A stretch of 15,104 nt of DNA. It comes from Actinomycetota bacterium. GTDB lineage: Bacteria > Actinomycetota > Actinomycetes > S36-B12. Location: the NCBI GenBank assembly GCA_003456155.1, contig DMPC01000035.1:16367-31470 (forward strand). The letters are read 5' to 3'. The first letter of the stretch is position 1; each line of letters starts with the position of its first letter. Under the pieces are notes generated by a model, which was not told where the DNA came from, made no database searches, and saw only the letters and a program-made list of their open reading frames with translations. A program made the translations under genes and the position numbers. Positions 1-8,503 of the stretch are shown in pieces.

Positions 1-763
1 GGTGGTGTGGCCGTCATCCTGAACCAGGCGCTCGACGCCGAGGTGGCAGGGCTCGTGCTGCTCATCTCGGCCTTCGGCCAGCTCTTCTGCTCCACTGCGT
101 GCATGACGAGCACCAGCCGCATGACCTACGCATTCTCCCGTGATGGCGCGGTGCCGGGTGCCAAGTACTGGGCCAAGCTGAACAAGGCTCAGATCCCGGC
201 CAATGCGGTGGTCATGGCTGCGGTGATTGCCGTCGGTCATCACGCTGCCTGCCCTTCTCGAGGTCAACATCGGCACCCCCGAGGCACCGATCCTGGTGCC
301 GACGGCCTTCTACGCGGTTGTGTCGGTGGCCGTCATCGGACTGTTCCTGTCGTTCCTCATCCCGATCTTCCTGCGCTGGCGGATGGGCGATGCCTTCCAG
401 CAGGGGCCGTGGAACCTGGGCAAGAAGTGGAAGTGGCTGGCGCCGATCGCCTGCATCGAGATCGTCATCGTCTCGATCTACTTCATCCTGCCCTTCACCC
501 CCGCAGGCACTCCTGGATTCCTGCGGTGGCTGAACGGCTCCCCGAGTGCTGAGGAGGTGCCGTTCGAGTGGAAGTTCGTGAACTACGCGCCCATCCTGAC
601 GATCGGCTCGCTGATCGTGCTGTGGATCGCCTGGCACGTCACGGCGAAGAAGTGGTTCACCGGACCGAAGACCACGATCGACCTGCCGCCGGGCGTGAGC
701 TCCGCGGACGAGATCGCACTCGAGCATGAGCACAAGGGTTACCACCAGCCGCCCAACTCCTGA
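1..763 (+). pseudogene. APC-family amino-acid permease, 3' part, frameshifted
   Basis: This is the C-terminal part of an amino-acid/polyamine/organocation (APC) permease, an integral membrane transporter; its 5' end lies outside the window. The first reading frame (from base 1) carries the family segment containing TSTSRMTYAFSRDGAVPG, a motif typical of APC transporters, and runs in register to about base 234. The protein then continues in the next frame with further hydrophobic segments (around 295-360, 430-505 and 590-640) and a hydrophilic tail to TGA at 761-763. Removing one G from the GG at 235-236 rejoins the frames smoothly (AVIAVVITLPALLEV). The break is therefore either a real single-base insertion that inactivates the gene or a sequencing error; the sequence alone cannot decide. 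Downstream codons look undecayed, which favours a recent event or an error. The substrate cannot be assigned; tryptophan or kynurenine would fit the neighbours but is speculation. Confidence 0.8.
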
Positions 764-783
764 TCGAGCGGTCGCACCAACCT

Positions 784-817
784 CGACGAGGGTCCCCGGA
801 AACGGGGGCCCTCGTCG
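784..817. terminator. Bidirectional hairpin terminator between convergent genes
   Basis: A 15-bp stem (left arm CGACGAGGGTCCCCG at 784-798, right arm 803-817, one G-T wobble) closes on the tetraloop GAAA. It sits in the 58-base gap between the permease stop (763) and the stop of the convergent oxidoreductase (822). On the + strand it is followed by GCTTTC, a poor U tract, as is common in high-GC actinobacteria. Its position suggests it ends transcripts from both sides. Confidence 0.85.
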
Positions 818-821
818 GCTT

Positions 822-3260
822 TCAGGCTCGCGCGGGGCGGACCCGCTCGTTGCGCGGGTCGTAGGGGGCGGACTTCGACACCGTCACGGGCACCAGCTGG
901 CCACCGACGTTCACGGCCCAGTCACCCTCGAGGTCTGCTTCAGGATCGACGTACGCGAGCCCGACGCAGGCGCCCACCCAGGTACCGAAGGCTGCGCTCG
1001 TGACCTGGCCTACGCCGCGGCCGGCGTGGACCATGAGCTCGCCGCCCCACAGCATCGCCGCGGGGTCCTGCGCCACCCAGGAGACCAGGCGTCGGCGAGG
1101 GCCGGCCTCGCGAGCTGACTCCAGCGCACCCCGACCGATGAAGTCGATGCCCGTCTTGAGTTTGGTGGTGAACAGCAGGCCGGCGTCGACGGGGGAGTAG
1201 TCCGGCCCGAGCTCGGGGCCGAAGGCCCGATAGCCCTTCTCCAGGCGTAGGGCGTTGATGGCGTAGTAGCCGGCGTCGCGCACCCCGAGATCTGCGCCCT
1301 CGGCCTTCAGCAGGTCGTACACGCCTGCGGCGAACTCGGACGGCACGTAGAGCTCCCAGCCGAGCTCGCCCACGTATGTCAGGCGCGTGGCCCGGACGGT
1401 GAAGGGTCCGCAGTCCAGAGACCGGGACGTGCCGAAGGGGAACGCCTCGTCGCCGAGGTCTGCTGCCGACACGCGGCTGAGGAGCTCGCGGCTGCGCGGT
1501 CCCATGACGCCGATCACCGCGTAGGCGGACGAGACGTCGACGATGCTCACCTGCCACGAGGGATCGCTGTTGCGCTGGAGCCAGTCGCGATCCCGCACGA
1601 CCGATGCCGCACCCGTGACCCACAGGTACTCGTCCGTGCCGAGGCGCGTGATCGTGACGTCAGCCTCGTACGTGCCCCGCGAGTTGAGGGCTCCCGTGTA
1701 GACGACGGCATCGACGGGGACTGCGACGTCGGCCGTGCAGACCCTCTGCAGGAGTCGCTCGGCATCAGGTCCGGTGACCAGGAGCTTGCCGAAGGAGGTC
1801 TCGTCGAACAGAGCCACGGCCTCTCGTGTCGCGCGCTGCTCGGCATCCACCCACGGGATCCAGTTCTGCTTTCCCCACGCGTACTCGATGATCGGATCCT
1901 GGCCTGGCGGTGCGAAGAAGTTCGGTCGCTCCCAGCCCATCTTGGAGCCGAAGCAGGCGCCGGCCTGGACCGTCCGGTCGTACAGCGGGGAGCGGCGGAA
2001 GGGCCGAGCCGAGTCGAACTCGCGGTTGGGCCACGGCACGGCGTAGTGCAGTCCCAGCACCTCACCGACGCGCGAGCGCAGCCAGGTGTTGTTGCCGTTG
2101 AACGGGCCGAAGCGGCGGATGTCCACGGCCACGAGGTCGGACTGGGGCTCACCGGAGACGATCCACTCGGCCAGGGCGCGTCCGGCACCGCCGGCCGATG
2201 CGATGCCGACGGAGTTGAAGCCGGCACCGACGAAGAAGTTCCGAAGCCCAGGAGCCTCGCCCAGGATGAACTGGTTGTCGGGAGTGAATGACTCCGGGCC
2301 GTTGTAGAACTTCTTGATGCCGGTCTGCTGGAGCAGGGGCACGCGGTGCAGGGCGCTCTCCATGAGGATCTCGAAGTGGTCCCAGTCCTCCTCGAGGAGC
2401 TGGAACTCGAAGGGGTACGGAATGGAGTCAGGTGACACCCAGGGCTTGGCCTCGGGCTCGAAGCCACCGACGACGAGTCCGCCGACCTCCTCCTTCATGT
2501 ACGTGTAGCCGTCGGGATCGCGCAGGATCGGGAGCATGCGGTGCACGCCCTCCATGTGCTCCGTCACGACGTAGAAGTGCTCAGCAGAGTGGAGGGGGAC
2601 CGTCACTCCGACGAGGTCTCCGATCGCCTTGGCCCACTGGCCCGCGCAGTTGACGACGATGTCGGCCTCGATGGGCCCGGCATCGCTGACCACGCCGGTG
2701 ACCGAGCGTCCGTCAGTCGTCACGTCCAGGACGCGCGTGCGCTCGAAGACCTGGACGCCCTTCATGCGCGCCCCCTTGGCCAGGGACTGCGTGACGTCGG
2801 TGGGATTCGCTGTGCCGTCGAGCGGCAGCCAGATCGCGCCCTGCAGGTCGCTGGTCTCCAGCAGCGGCCAGCGGTCGAGGGCCTGCGCGGGCGTGAGGAT
2901 CTCGCACGCGAGGTCGTACGCCTCTGCCGCAGCGGCCGTGCGAAGCAGTTGCGTCATGCGGTCAGGAGTGCGTGCGACCGTGACGCCGCCGCACTCCTTG
3001 TACCCCGTGGCGAGCCCGGTCTCCGCTTCGAGCGACTGGTACAGGCGGGCGGAGTACTGGACAAGCCGGGTGCCACTCTCGGACGCACGCAACTGCCCGA
3101 CCAGGCCGGCGGCGTGCCATGTCGTGCCGGACGACAGCTGGCCCTGCTCCAGGAGCACGACATCTGTCCAGCCGAGGTGGGCCAGGTGGTAGGCCACGCT
3201 GCATCCGACGATGCCGCCACCGATGATCACGACCTGCGCGCGCGAAGGAAGAGATGCCAC
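822..3260 (-). CDS. Dimethylglycine/sarcosine dehydrogenase-like FAD-GcvT fusion protein
   Basis: Predicted flavoenzyme of 812 aa that oxidatively removes an N-methyl group and can pass the one-carbon unit to tetrahydrofolate. Domains in order: N-terminal DAO-type Rossmann fold (GGGIVG, about residues 14-19); the motif SGTTWHAAGL, whose His49 matches the histidine that binds FAD covalently in dimethylglycine and sarcosine dehydrogenases; a central FAO_M-type domain with RPFRRSPLYDR and GWERPNFF (about 370-440); then a folate-binding GCV_T domain and C-terminal barrel (about 450-800). The length matches the family (about 800-850 aa). The start is GTG at 3260, 9 bases after the upstream stop, with no clear Shine-Dalgarno, so a slightly later start is possible. 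It is the last gene of the ten-gene block. The methylated substrate (dimethylglycine, sarcosine or another N-methyl amino acid) cannot be read from sequence. Confidence 0.88.
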   Translation of the reverse strand: MASLPSRAQVVIIGGGIVGCSVAYHLAHLGWTDVVLLEQGQLSSGTTWHAAGLVGQLRASESGTRLVQYSARLYQSLEAETGLATGYKECGGVTVARTPDRMTQLLRTAAAAEAYDLACEILTPAQALDRWPLLETSDLQGAIWLPLDGTANPTDVTQSLAKGARMKGVQVFERTRVLDVTTDGRSVTGVVSDAGPIEADIVVNCAGQWAKAIGDLVGVTVPLHSAEHFYVVTEHMEGVHRMLPILRDPDGYTYMKEEVGGLVVGGFEPEAKPWVSPDSIPYPFEFQLLEEDWDHFEILMESALHRVPLLQQTGIKKFYNGPESFTPDNQFILGEAPGLRNFFVGAGFNSVGIASAGGAGRALAEWIVSGEPQSDLVAVDIRRFGPFNGNNTWLRSRVGEVLGLHYAVPWPNREFDSARPFRRSPLYDRTVQAGACFGSKMGWERPNFFAPPGQDPIIEYAWGKQNWIPWVDAEQRATREAVALFDETSFGKLLVTGPDAERLLQRVCTADVAVPVDAVVYTGALNSRGTYEADVTITRLGTDEYLWVTGAASVVRDRDWLQRNSDPSWQVSIVDVSSAYAVIGVMGPRSRELLSRVSAADLGDEAFPFGTSRSLDCGPFTVRATRLTYVGELGWELYVPSEFAAGVYDLLKAEGADLGVRDAGYYAINALRLEKGYRAFGPELGPDYSPVDAGLLFTTKLKTGIDFIGRGALESAREAGPRRRLVSWVAQDPAAMLWGGELMVHAGRGVGQVTSAAFGTWVGACVGLAYVDPEADLEGDWAVNVGGQLVPVTVSKSAPYDPRNERVRPARA

Positions 3261-3269
3261 GCGCGCAGT

Positions 3270-4220
3270 CTAGGTGCGCTGAGCGGCCAGCCACGGGCCG
3301 ATCACGCGAGCTGCCTGCTCGCCATCGCGCGCACAGGCATCGGCCGTCTTGGCCGGGTGCAGGATGTTGCCGGCGGCGAAGATCCCGGGCTCAGCTGTCT
3401 GGAAGGAGTTGACCGGAACGGCTCCTCGTGGGGTGGAGACCGCAAGGCCGATGCGCCGGGCGAGCTCGTTCTCGGCCACCCAGTCGCCGCTGACGATGAG
3501 GGTGTCGCACGCGAGGCGCTGCTCACCGCCTGGGCCGTCGACCACGACAGACTCGAGCGTGGGCGAACCCTCGACGGCGCGTATCCGGGTGTCGTTCAGG
3601 ACCGGGAATCGGTAGCGCAGCCGTGCCGCCAGGTCGACCGGGGCGTACGTCTGGTGCCGGCCGAGGTCCGTGACCATGGCGACGGTTCGGCAGCCGGCGT
3701 GGTGGAGTGTCATCACCGCCGAGTAGGAGACGTGCTCCGCGCCCACGATCACGGCTCGTCTGCCCGTGAAGGATCCCGCGAGGGTAGCGCGCTGGAGCCA
3801 GGCCGTGGAGTAGATGCCGGACGGTCGCGATCCCGGAATGAGCCGTGCGGACCGTGGCCGCTCGCGGCAGCCGGTGGCCAGGACGATCGCCCGACCCTGC
3901 AGCACCTCGCGTCCGGAGGGCGCCGTGACCTCCACTCCTCGAGTGCCGTCGGCGGTGCGCTGCGTGAGCCCCGTCGCGGTGGTGCTCGTACGGATCTGGA
4001 CGCCTGCGGCCAGGGCCGCCTCGGACAGACGGTGCGCGTAGCGCGGGCCCGACTGCAGGCGCAGGTCTCGAATTCCGTAGCCGAGGTGATCGGTGTACCG
4101 GGGTACGCCTCCGGGCGCCACATCGCGATCGAGCAGGACAACCTCGGCTCCGGCGCGTGCCAGGTGCGTGGAGCAGGTCAGCCCGGCCGGACCGCCGCCG
4201 ATGACGATCACATCAGCCAT
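3270..4220 (-). CDS. Pyridine-nucleotide-disulfide-type FAD oxidoreductase subunit
   Basis: Flavoprotein of 316 aa. It opens with an FAD-binding GGGPAG motif about 7 residues from the start, has the ATGCRERP segment typical of this oxidoreductase group near residue 135, a second Rossmann-like strand (VIVGAEHVSYSAV, about 165-178) and a C-terminal FAAGNILHP segment that closes the FAD site. The second motif lacks the full GxGxxG of an NAD(P) site, as in relatives that act as partner subunits of GlpA-like dehydrogenases. The ATG at 4220 overlaps the upstream stop by 8 bases and is preceded by GGAGG with 6-base spacing, which fixes the start. It probably forms a complex with the GlpA-like protein encoded just upstream, relaying electrons from its [2Fe-2S] centre. 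A stand-alone reductase role is possible. Confidence 0.82.
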   Translation of the reverse strand: MADVIVIGGGPAGLTCSTHLARAGAEVVLLDRDVAPGGVPRYTDHLGYGIRDLRLQSGPRYAHRLSEAALAAGVQIRTSTTATGLTQRTADGTRGVEVTAPSGREVLQGRAIVLATGCRERPRSARLIPGSRPSGIYSTAWLQRATLAGSFTGRRAVIVGAEHVSYSAVMTLHHAGCRTVAMVTDLGRHQTYAPVDLAARLRYRFPVLNDTRIRAVEGSPTLESVVVDGPGGEQRLACDTLIVSGDWVAENELARRIGLAVSTPRGAVPVNSFQTAEPGIFAAGNILHPAKTADACARDGEQAARVIGPWLAAQRT

Positions 4221-5577
4221 CGCGGCCCTCCACGAGCGCGCTGATGCGGGCACCGCAGTGGAACCCCTGGCAGCGTCCGGCCACGGCACGCGTGCGCCGC
4301 CGCACGCCGTCGATGTCGACTGCCGGTACGGGGCTGCGGAGTGAATCCCGGACCTCACCGAGAGTCACCTTCTCGCACAGGCAGGCGATGTCCCCGTACG
4401 CCGGATCCTCGGCGATGAGGTCTGCGTCGGCATAAGGCCTCAGGCGGTCCTCGGCCAGTGTCGGCATGGGCACGGACACCGGGTTCGTCAGCGGTTGAGA
4501 GCGGATGCCAAGTTCCTCGAACTGCGAGACGACGTCCTCGGCGATGGCCAGGCACGAGGAGATGCCTGTCGACCGGATGCCGCCGACGCGCACGTAGTGC
4601 TTCGCCGGGAAGAGCTCGTAGCAGTAGTCGCTGTGCTCGCTGGCCGCGCGCAGGCCGGCGTACGTCGCCGTGACCTCCTCGTCGAGGAGCTCGGGCAGGA
4701 TCGCGCGGCCCTTCTCGAGCAGTCCGTCAAGGCCGGTCTGAGTCGTGCCGGTTGCCGCGCGGTCATGGATGTCGTCCGCCGTGGGGCCGAGGAGGACGTT
4801 CCCGTAGACCGTGGGTGAAACGAGCACGCCCTTCGTCGTTGCGGTGGGCACCGGCAGGATGACGTGATCCACGAGCCGGCGCGCGAGCTTGTCGAAGACG
4901 ATGAGCTCACCGCGGCGCGGCGTGATGGTGAAACCGTCCTCGCCGAACATCCGGTCGACGTGGTCGCTGTCGAGTCCGGCTGCATTGACGACCCAGTCGA
5001 CCTCCACATGGCCTGCGCCTGTGGTGAGGAGGTAGCCGTCAGGTATCGACTCGACAGCGGTGAGCGGCGCCGATCTCAGCAGCGTTGCGCCGTTGACGAC
5101 GGCGTCGGTGGCCAGTCCGATGACGATCGACCACGGATCGAGCAGGCCTTCATCGGGAACCAGGAGCCCGCCGAGTGCGCCGGGGCCCAGGTGCGGTTCC
5201 GCGGCGTAGACCTCGTCTGCACGCAGGTGCTCGACAGCGGTGTAGCCCACCGCAGTGGCATTCGCGATGATCGAGCCGAGCCGAGCGAACTGCTCCTCAT
5301 TCCACGCGACGAGAATCGCGCCCGTGCGCTCGAGCACCCAGTTCATCTCGTCCGCACGTTCAGCCAAGAGCTGGTAGCCGCGCGCCACGAGCCGCGCCTC
5401 GAGGGTGCCGGGCTTGGCATCGAAACCTGTGTGCCAGATCGCTGTGTTGGCCTTCGACGTGCCGGCACCGACGTCCGACCGTGCCTCGATGAGTGTCACC
5501 GCGTGGCCCGCCCGGACGAGTGCGCTGGCGATCGCGGATCCGACCGCTCCTGCGCCGATGACCGCGATGCGGGTCAT
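4213..5577 (-). CDS. GlpA-like FAD dehydrogenase with C-terminal BFD-type [2Fe-2S] domain
   Basis: Flavin dehydrogenase of 454 aa related to the large subunit of anaerobic glycerol-3-phosphate dehydrogenase (GlpA). The N-terminus has a DAO-type Rossmann motif (IAVIGAGAVGSAIA), followed by the SKANTAIWHTGFD segment common in GlpA-like proteins. The C-terminal about 60 residues are a BFD-like iron-sulfur domain: CLCEKVT with Cys399 and Cys401, and RCQGFHC with Cys436 and Cys441, a complete set of four ligands. The start is ATG at 5577, which forms an ATGA overlap with the kinase stop and begins directly at the FAD fold. The upstream kinase suggests the substrate is a phosphorylated polyol or hydroxy compound, and the following flavoprotein is the likely electron partner. 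The GlpA/kinase pairing is known from glycerol metabolism, but the real substrate is not established. Confidence 0.87.
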   Translation of the reverse strand: MTRIAVIGAGAVGSAIASALVRAGHAVTLIEARSDVGAGTSKANTAIWHTGFDAKPGTLEARLVARGYQLLAERADEMNWVLERTGAILVAWNEEQFARLGSIIANATAVGYTAVEHLRADEVYAAEPHLGPGALGGLLVPDEGLLDPWSIVIGLATDAVVNGATLLRSAPLTAVESIPDGYLLTTGAGHVEVDWVVNAAGLDSDHVDRMFGEDGFTITPRRGELIVFDKLARRLVDHVILPVPTATTKGVLVSPTVYGNVLLGPTADDIHDRAATGTTQTGLDGLLEKGRAILPELLDEEVTATYAGLRAASEHSDYCYELFPAKHYVRVGGIRSTGISSCLAIAEDVVSQFEELGIRSQPLTNPVSVPMPTLAEDRLRPYADADLIAEDPAYGDIACLCEKVTLGEVRDSLRSPVPAVDIDGVRRRTRAVAGRCQGFHCGARISALVEGRDG

Positions 5578-6950
5578 GATCGCGGCAGGTACGTCGTCGC
5601 GGGCTGCCATCCCCTGATGATGGCGTCCTCGGCTCCCGGGCCGTCGACGGCGCGCAGCGCGAGGGCCGCGATGCCGAGCGCCGTGGCACACGCATGGGGA
5701 TACACCTCGACCGGTATGCCCAGCCGGTCCGCCTGGCGCTGCATCAGCACTCGCGACCGAGTCAGGCCGCCGTCGACCCGCAGGGCCGTCAGTGAACCGA
5801 GGTCGGCTTCCACGGCACGCGCGAGGTCCGTGACCTCTGTGGCGAGCCCGTCGAGGAAGGCGCTCACGATGTCCTCGGGTCTCGTCGCGAGGGACAGCCC
5901 GGTGATCATCCCCTTGGCCTCGGGCTCCCAGTGGGGTGCGCCTCGCCCGGCGAGGGACGGGCGGAACAGCACTCCTGCCGATGGTTCCGCCCCGAGCCGG
6001 TCGAGGTCCGCGGCGGAGGTGATGAGACCGAGACGCTCGAGCCAGCTGACGGCCGCGCCGGCGGCGTAGACCTGGCCATCGACGCAGGAGGCACGAGTTC
6101 CATCACGCATGGTCCAGGCCAAGGATGTGGCCAGCCCTGAGCTCGAGGGTTGATGCTCTGCACCGGTGTGGGCGAGGAGGAAGGCGCCTGTGCCGTAGGT
6201 GCACTTCGCCATGCCTCGCGTCGTGCATCCCTCTGCGAACAGGGCGGCCTGCTGATCCACGATCGCCCCGGCCACCGTCAGAGGTGATCCGAACGCATCA
6301 GTGGTCCCGAGGATGGCGTCGTTGTCGACGATCTCGGGCAGGTGATGCGCGGGAATGCCGAATGCCTCGGTCGCGAGATCTGACCACGCGAGGGCTGCTG
6401 GGTCGAGGAGCTGCGTGCGTGACGCAGTCGCCGTGTCGGTGAACGCTTTCCCGGTGAGACGGAAGTTGATCCATGCATCGATCGTGGTGATGACGTCGTC
6501 CGCGCCGAGGGCATCGCGTGACTGCTCGCGCAGGAATGCCATCTTGGGGCCGGCGAAGTAGGGATCGACGGGCAGGCCGGTCAGCGCGAGCAGCGCGGCT
6601 GAGGTCTTGTCATCGAATCGATCGGTGATCGTGACGGAGCGGCGGTCCTGCCACGAGAGTGCAGGGCCCACGGGTGCTCCCGTGCGGCGGTTCCAGGCGA
6701 GCACCGTCTCGCCCTGGTTGCCGATGCCGACCGCGCGCACGGGTAGTCCTGCCTGCGTCAGGGCTGCACATCCTGCGCTGACCACGCTGTCCCACAGGGC
6801 CTCTGCGTCCTGCTCCACGGCATCGCCGGCATAGTGCGCGCCTTGCACGGGCACGTCCACCTCTGCGACGACGTGACCGTCGGACCAGACGATGGCCTTG
6901 GTGGCCGAGGTGCCTTGGTCGATCGCGAGGATTCCGGTCGAGGCGCTCAC
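5574..6950 (-). CDS. FGGY-family carbohydrate kinase, glycerol-kinase-like
   Basis: ATP-dependent kinase of 458 aa in the FGGY family, closest in motif content to glycerol kinase. It has the first phosphate motif AIDQGTSATKAIV (residues 9-21), WQDRR (100-104), GAIVDQQAALF (229-238) with the catalytic-base Asp232 followed by Gln233, the ATP-site segment TYGTGAFLL (251-259), and a C-terminal RVDGGLTRS. Tyr131 and Phe257 correspond to glycerol-site residues. However, the glycerol-binding Arg-Glu pair of glycerol kinase (Arg83-Glu84 in E. coli) reads Gly80-Glu81 here (NQGET instead of NQRET), so glycerol may not be the substrate. The start is GTG at 6950, one base after the ACMS decarboxylase stop and preceded by GAGG; upstream in-frame codons lie inside that gene. 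It overlaps the GlpA-like gene by ATGA. Confidence 0.87.
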   Translation of the reverse strand: MSASTGILAIDQGTSATKAIVWSDGHVVAEVDVPVQGAHYAGDAVEQDAEALWDSVVSAGCAALTQAGLPVRAVGIGNQGETVLAWNRRTGAPVGPALSWQDRRSVTITDRFDDKTSAALLALTGLPVDPYFAGPKMAFLREQSRDALGADDVITTIDAWINFRLTGKAFTDTATASRTQLLDPAALAWSDLATEAFGIPAHHLPEIVDNDAILGTTDAFGSPLTVAGAIVDQQAALFAEGCTTRGMAKCTYGTGAFLLAHTGAEHQPSSSGLATSLAWTMRDGTRASCVDGQVYAAGAAVSWLERLGLITSAADLDRLGAEPSAGVLFRPSLAGRGAPHWEPEAKGMITGLSLATRPEDIVSAFLDGLATEVTDLARAVEADLGSLTALRVDGGLTRSRVLMQRQADRLGIPVEVYPHACATALGIAALALRAVDGPGAEDAIIRGWQPATTYLPRS

Positions 6951-6951
6951 G

Positions 6952-7962
6952 TCACCTCGTTCCCCGAGGAAGCGCTGGGCCCTCCCCGAGGAACCGCAGG
7001 GCATTGCCCGTCAGGATCTGCTCCCGAACGTCAGAGCTCACCTCTGCTGCTCGAACGAGGGCACCGGCCGGTCGCTCACCGAGGGGATACGGGTAGTCGC
7101 TTCCGAGCACGATTCGGTCGTTCCCGTGGACGTCCAGCAGCACGCGCAGGGCGGTTTCGGTGAAGACGACCGAGTCCACGTACACGCGCTCGGCGTAGGC
7201 GCTGGGAGGGTGCTCGCTGTCGGCGCCGACAAGGTCGCGGCGCTGGTGCCAGGCGTTGTCGGCGCGGCCGGCCCAGTAGGCGAACGAGCCGCCGCCGTGG
7301 GCGAATCCCAGACGCAGCCTCGTCGGCAGTCGGTCGAATGCCCCGGAGAGCGCGAGGTGCAGCAGGCTCAGGTGTGTCTCAGCGGGCATGCCCACGAGCC
7401 ACTCCAGCATCCACCGATCCGTGCGCGACGCACTCGTCATGTCCCAGGGGTGGACGAAGACAGGAACGTCGTGATCCGCACAGTGCATGAGGAACGAGAG
7501 CACCGCCTCATCGTCGAGATCCCGATCACCCACGTGGTTGCCGATCTCGACGCCCTGATGGCCATTCGCGATGCAGCGGTCCAGTTCGGCCACTGCGGCC
7601 TCGAGGTCCTGCAGTGGTACCTGGCAGAACGGGAGCAGTCGATCCGGGGCCTGAGCGGTGATGTCGAGTGTGAGGTCGTTGAAGATGGCCGCGATCCGGG
7701 CGGCATCCGCCGGAACCCGGTCGTAGCCGAAGAAGACTGGCGTGGGCAGGACGACCTGCACGTCCACTCCGTCGGCGTCCATGTCCGCGAGGCGGGTGTC
7801 GGCATTCCAGCAGGCATCGGTGATCTGCCGGAACTCCCGATCGCCCAGCATGATCGTGGCCGCTGTCGTGGAGTCCATGCGCAGCCAGGGGTCACCCGGC
7901 GCGCCGAGATCCGGCCAGCCGGGCGGGACGACGTGCGTGTGCACGTCGATGACGGGTGACAC
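6952..7962 (-). CDS. nbaD: 2-amino-3-carboxymuconate-6-semialdehyde decarboxylase (ACMSD)
   Basis: Amidohydrolase-superfamily decarboxylase of 336 aa. It converts 2-amino-3-carboxymuconate semialdehyde (ACMS), the ring-cleavage product of 3-hydroxyanthranilate, to 2-aminomuconate semialdehyde, diverting flux from quinolinate/NAD formation to catabolism. The zinc ligands expected from Pseudomonas ACMSD are present: His8 and His10 (IDVHTH), His171 (FVHPWD) and Asp289 (GSDYPYP). The catalytic His222 is in AHGGG. Length equals the family norm. The GTG start at 7962 lies 6 bases after the dioxygenase stop, with AAGGGG upstream as ribosome site. The position directly after 3-hydroxyanthranilate dioxygenase and the RidA-type deaminase makes the assignment strong. 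Confidence 0.95.
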   Translation of the reverse strand: MSPVIDVHTHVVPPGWPDLGAPGDPWLRMDSTTAATIMLGDREFRQITDACWNADTRLADMDADGVDVQVVLPTPVFFGYDRVPADAARIAAIFNDLTLDITAQAPDRLLPFCQVPLQDLEAAVAELDRCIANGHQGVEIGNHVGDRDLDDEAVLSFLMHCADHDVPVFVHPWDMTSASRTDRWMLEWLVGMPAETHLSLLHLALSGAFDRLPTRLRLGFAHGGGSFAYWAGRADNAWHQRRDLVGADSEHPPSAYAERVYVDSVVFTETALRVLLDVHGNDRIVLGSDYPYPLGERPAGALVRAAEVSSDVREQILTGNALRFLGEGPALPRGTR

Positions 7963-7968
7963 GGCCAG

Positions 7969-8502
7969 TTACCCCTTGCCCGGGTGCAGGTGACCGCAGT
8001 CCGGGCAGGCGCGGGCTGCCTCGTCACCGTAGAAGGCCTCGAACACGGGTGGCAGGTCGGTGACGATGTCGCTGACCTGGAGCTCGACGTCATGGACAAG
8101 AGCGCTGCACTCGGGGCAGTACCACTGGAAGTGCTCGAGCACCCCCTGCTCGCGAGGACGCTCGAACACCAGGCCGATGGAACCAGCCTCGGGGCGCTGC
8201 GGGGAGTGCGGCATGTTTCGCGGAAGCACCCACATCTGACCGGCGCTGATGGTCACCGAATCCGGGCCATCGGGTGTCATGAGGTCGACGTGCATCGTGC
8301 CCTTGAGCTGGTAGAAGACCTCCTCATAGGGGTCCACGTGATAGTCGGTGCGCTGATTCGGGCCGCCGACCACCATGACGATGAAGTCCTGCTGGCCCGG
8401 GAAGACCTCCTTGTTTCCCACGGGCGGCTTGAGATTCGGGCCATGCTCGGCAAGCCAGGCCTCGAAGTCGAGCGTGGCAGTGAGGTCGCTCTCGTCAGTC
8501 AT
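7969..8502 (-). CDS. nbaC: 3-hydroxyanthranilate 3,4-dioxygenase
   Basis: Cupin-fold, Fe(II)-dependent extradiol dioxygenase of 177 aa that opens the ring of 3-hydroxyanthranilate to ACMS. All functional positions of the bacterial enzyme are present with a constant +4 offset from the Cupriavidus numbering: metal ligands His55, Glu61 and His99; substrate-contacting Arg51, Arg103 and Glu114; and two CPxC pairs (Cys129/132 and Cys166/169) that form the rubredoxin-like second iron site of bacterial forms. The ATG at 8502 is one base after the upstream TGA and has GGAGG 6 bases ahead. An apparent N-terminal extension of 34 codons runs into the neighbouring gene and is not needed. Confidence 0.97.
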   Translation of the reverse strand: MTDESDLTATLDFEAWLAEHGPNLKPPVGNKEVFPGQQDFIVMVVGGPNQRTDYHVDPYEEVFYQLKGTMHVDLMTPDGPDSVTISAGQMWVLPRNMPHSPQRPEAGSIGLVFERPREQGVLEHFQWYCPECSALVHDVELQVSDIVTDLPPVFEAFYGDEAARACPDCGHLHPGKG

Positions 8503-8503
8503 C

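Noticed and set aside
2541..4244. A long open frame of 567 codons on the + strand
   Set aside because: It is antisense to two well-recognised oxidoreductase genes, has no recognisable family features, and is the usual by-product of high-GC codon bias.
5574..6950. Calling the kinase glpK and the GlpA-like gene glpA
   Set aside because: The glycerol-binding Arg is missing and the operon context is kynurenine degradation, so a confident glycerol assignment is not justified.
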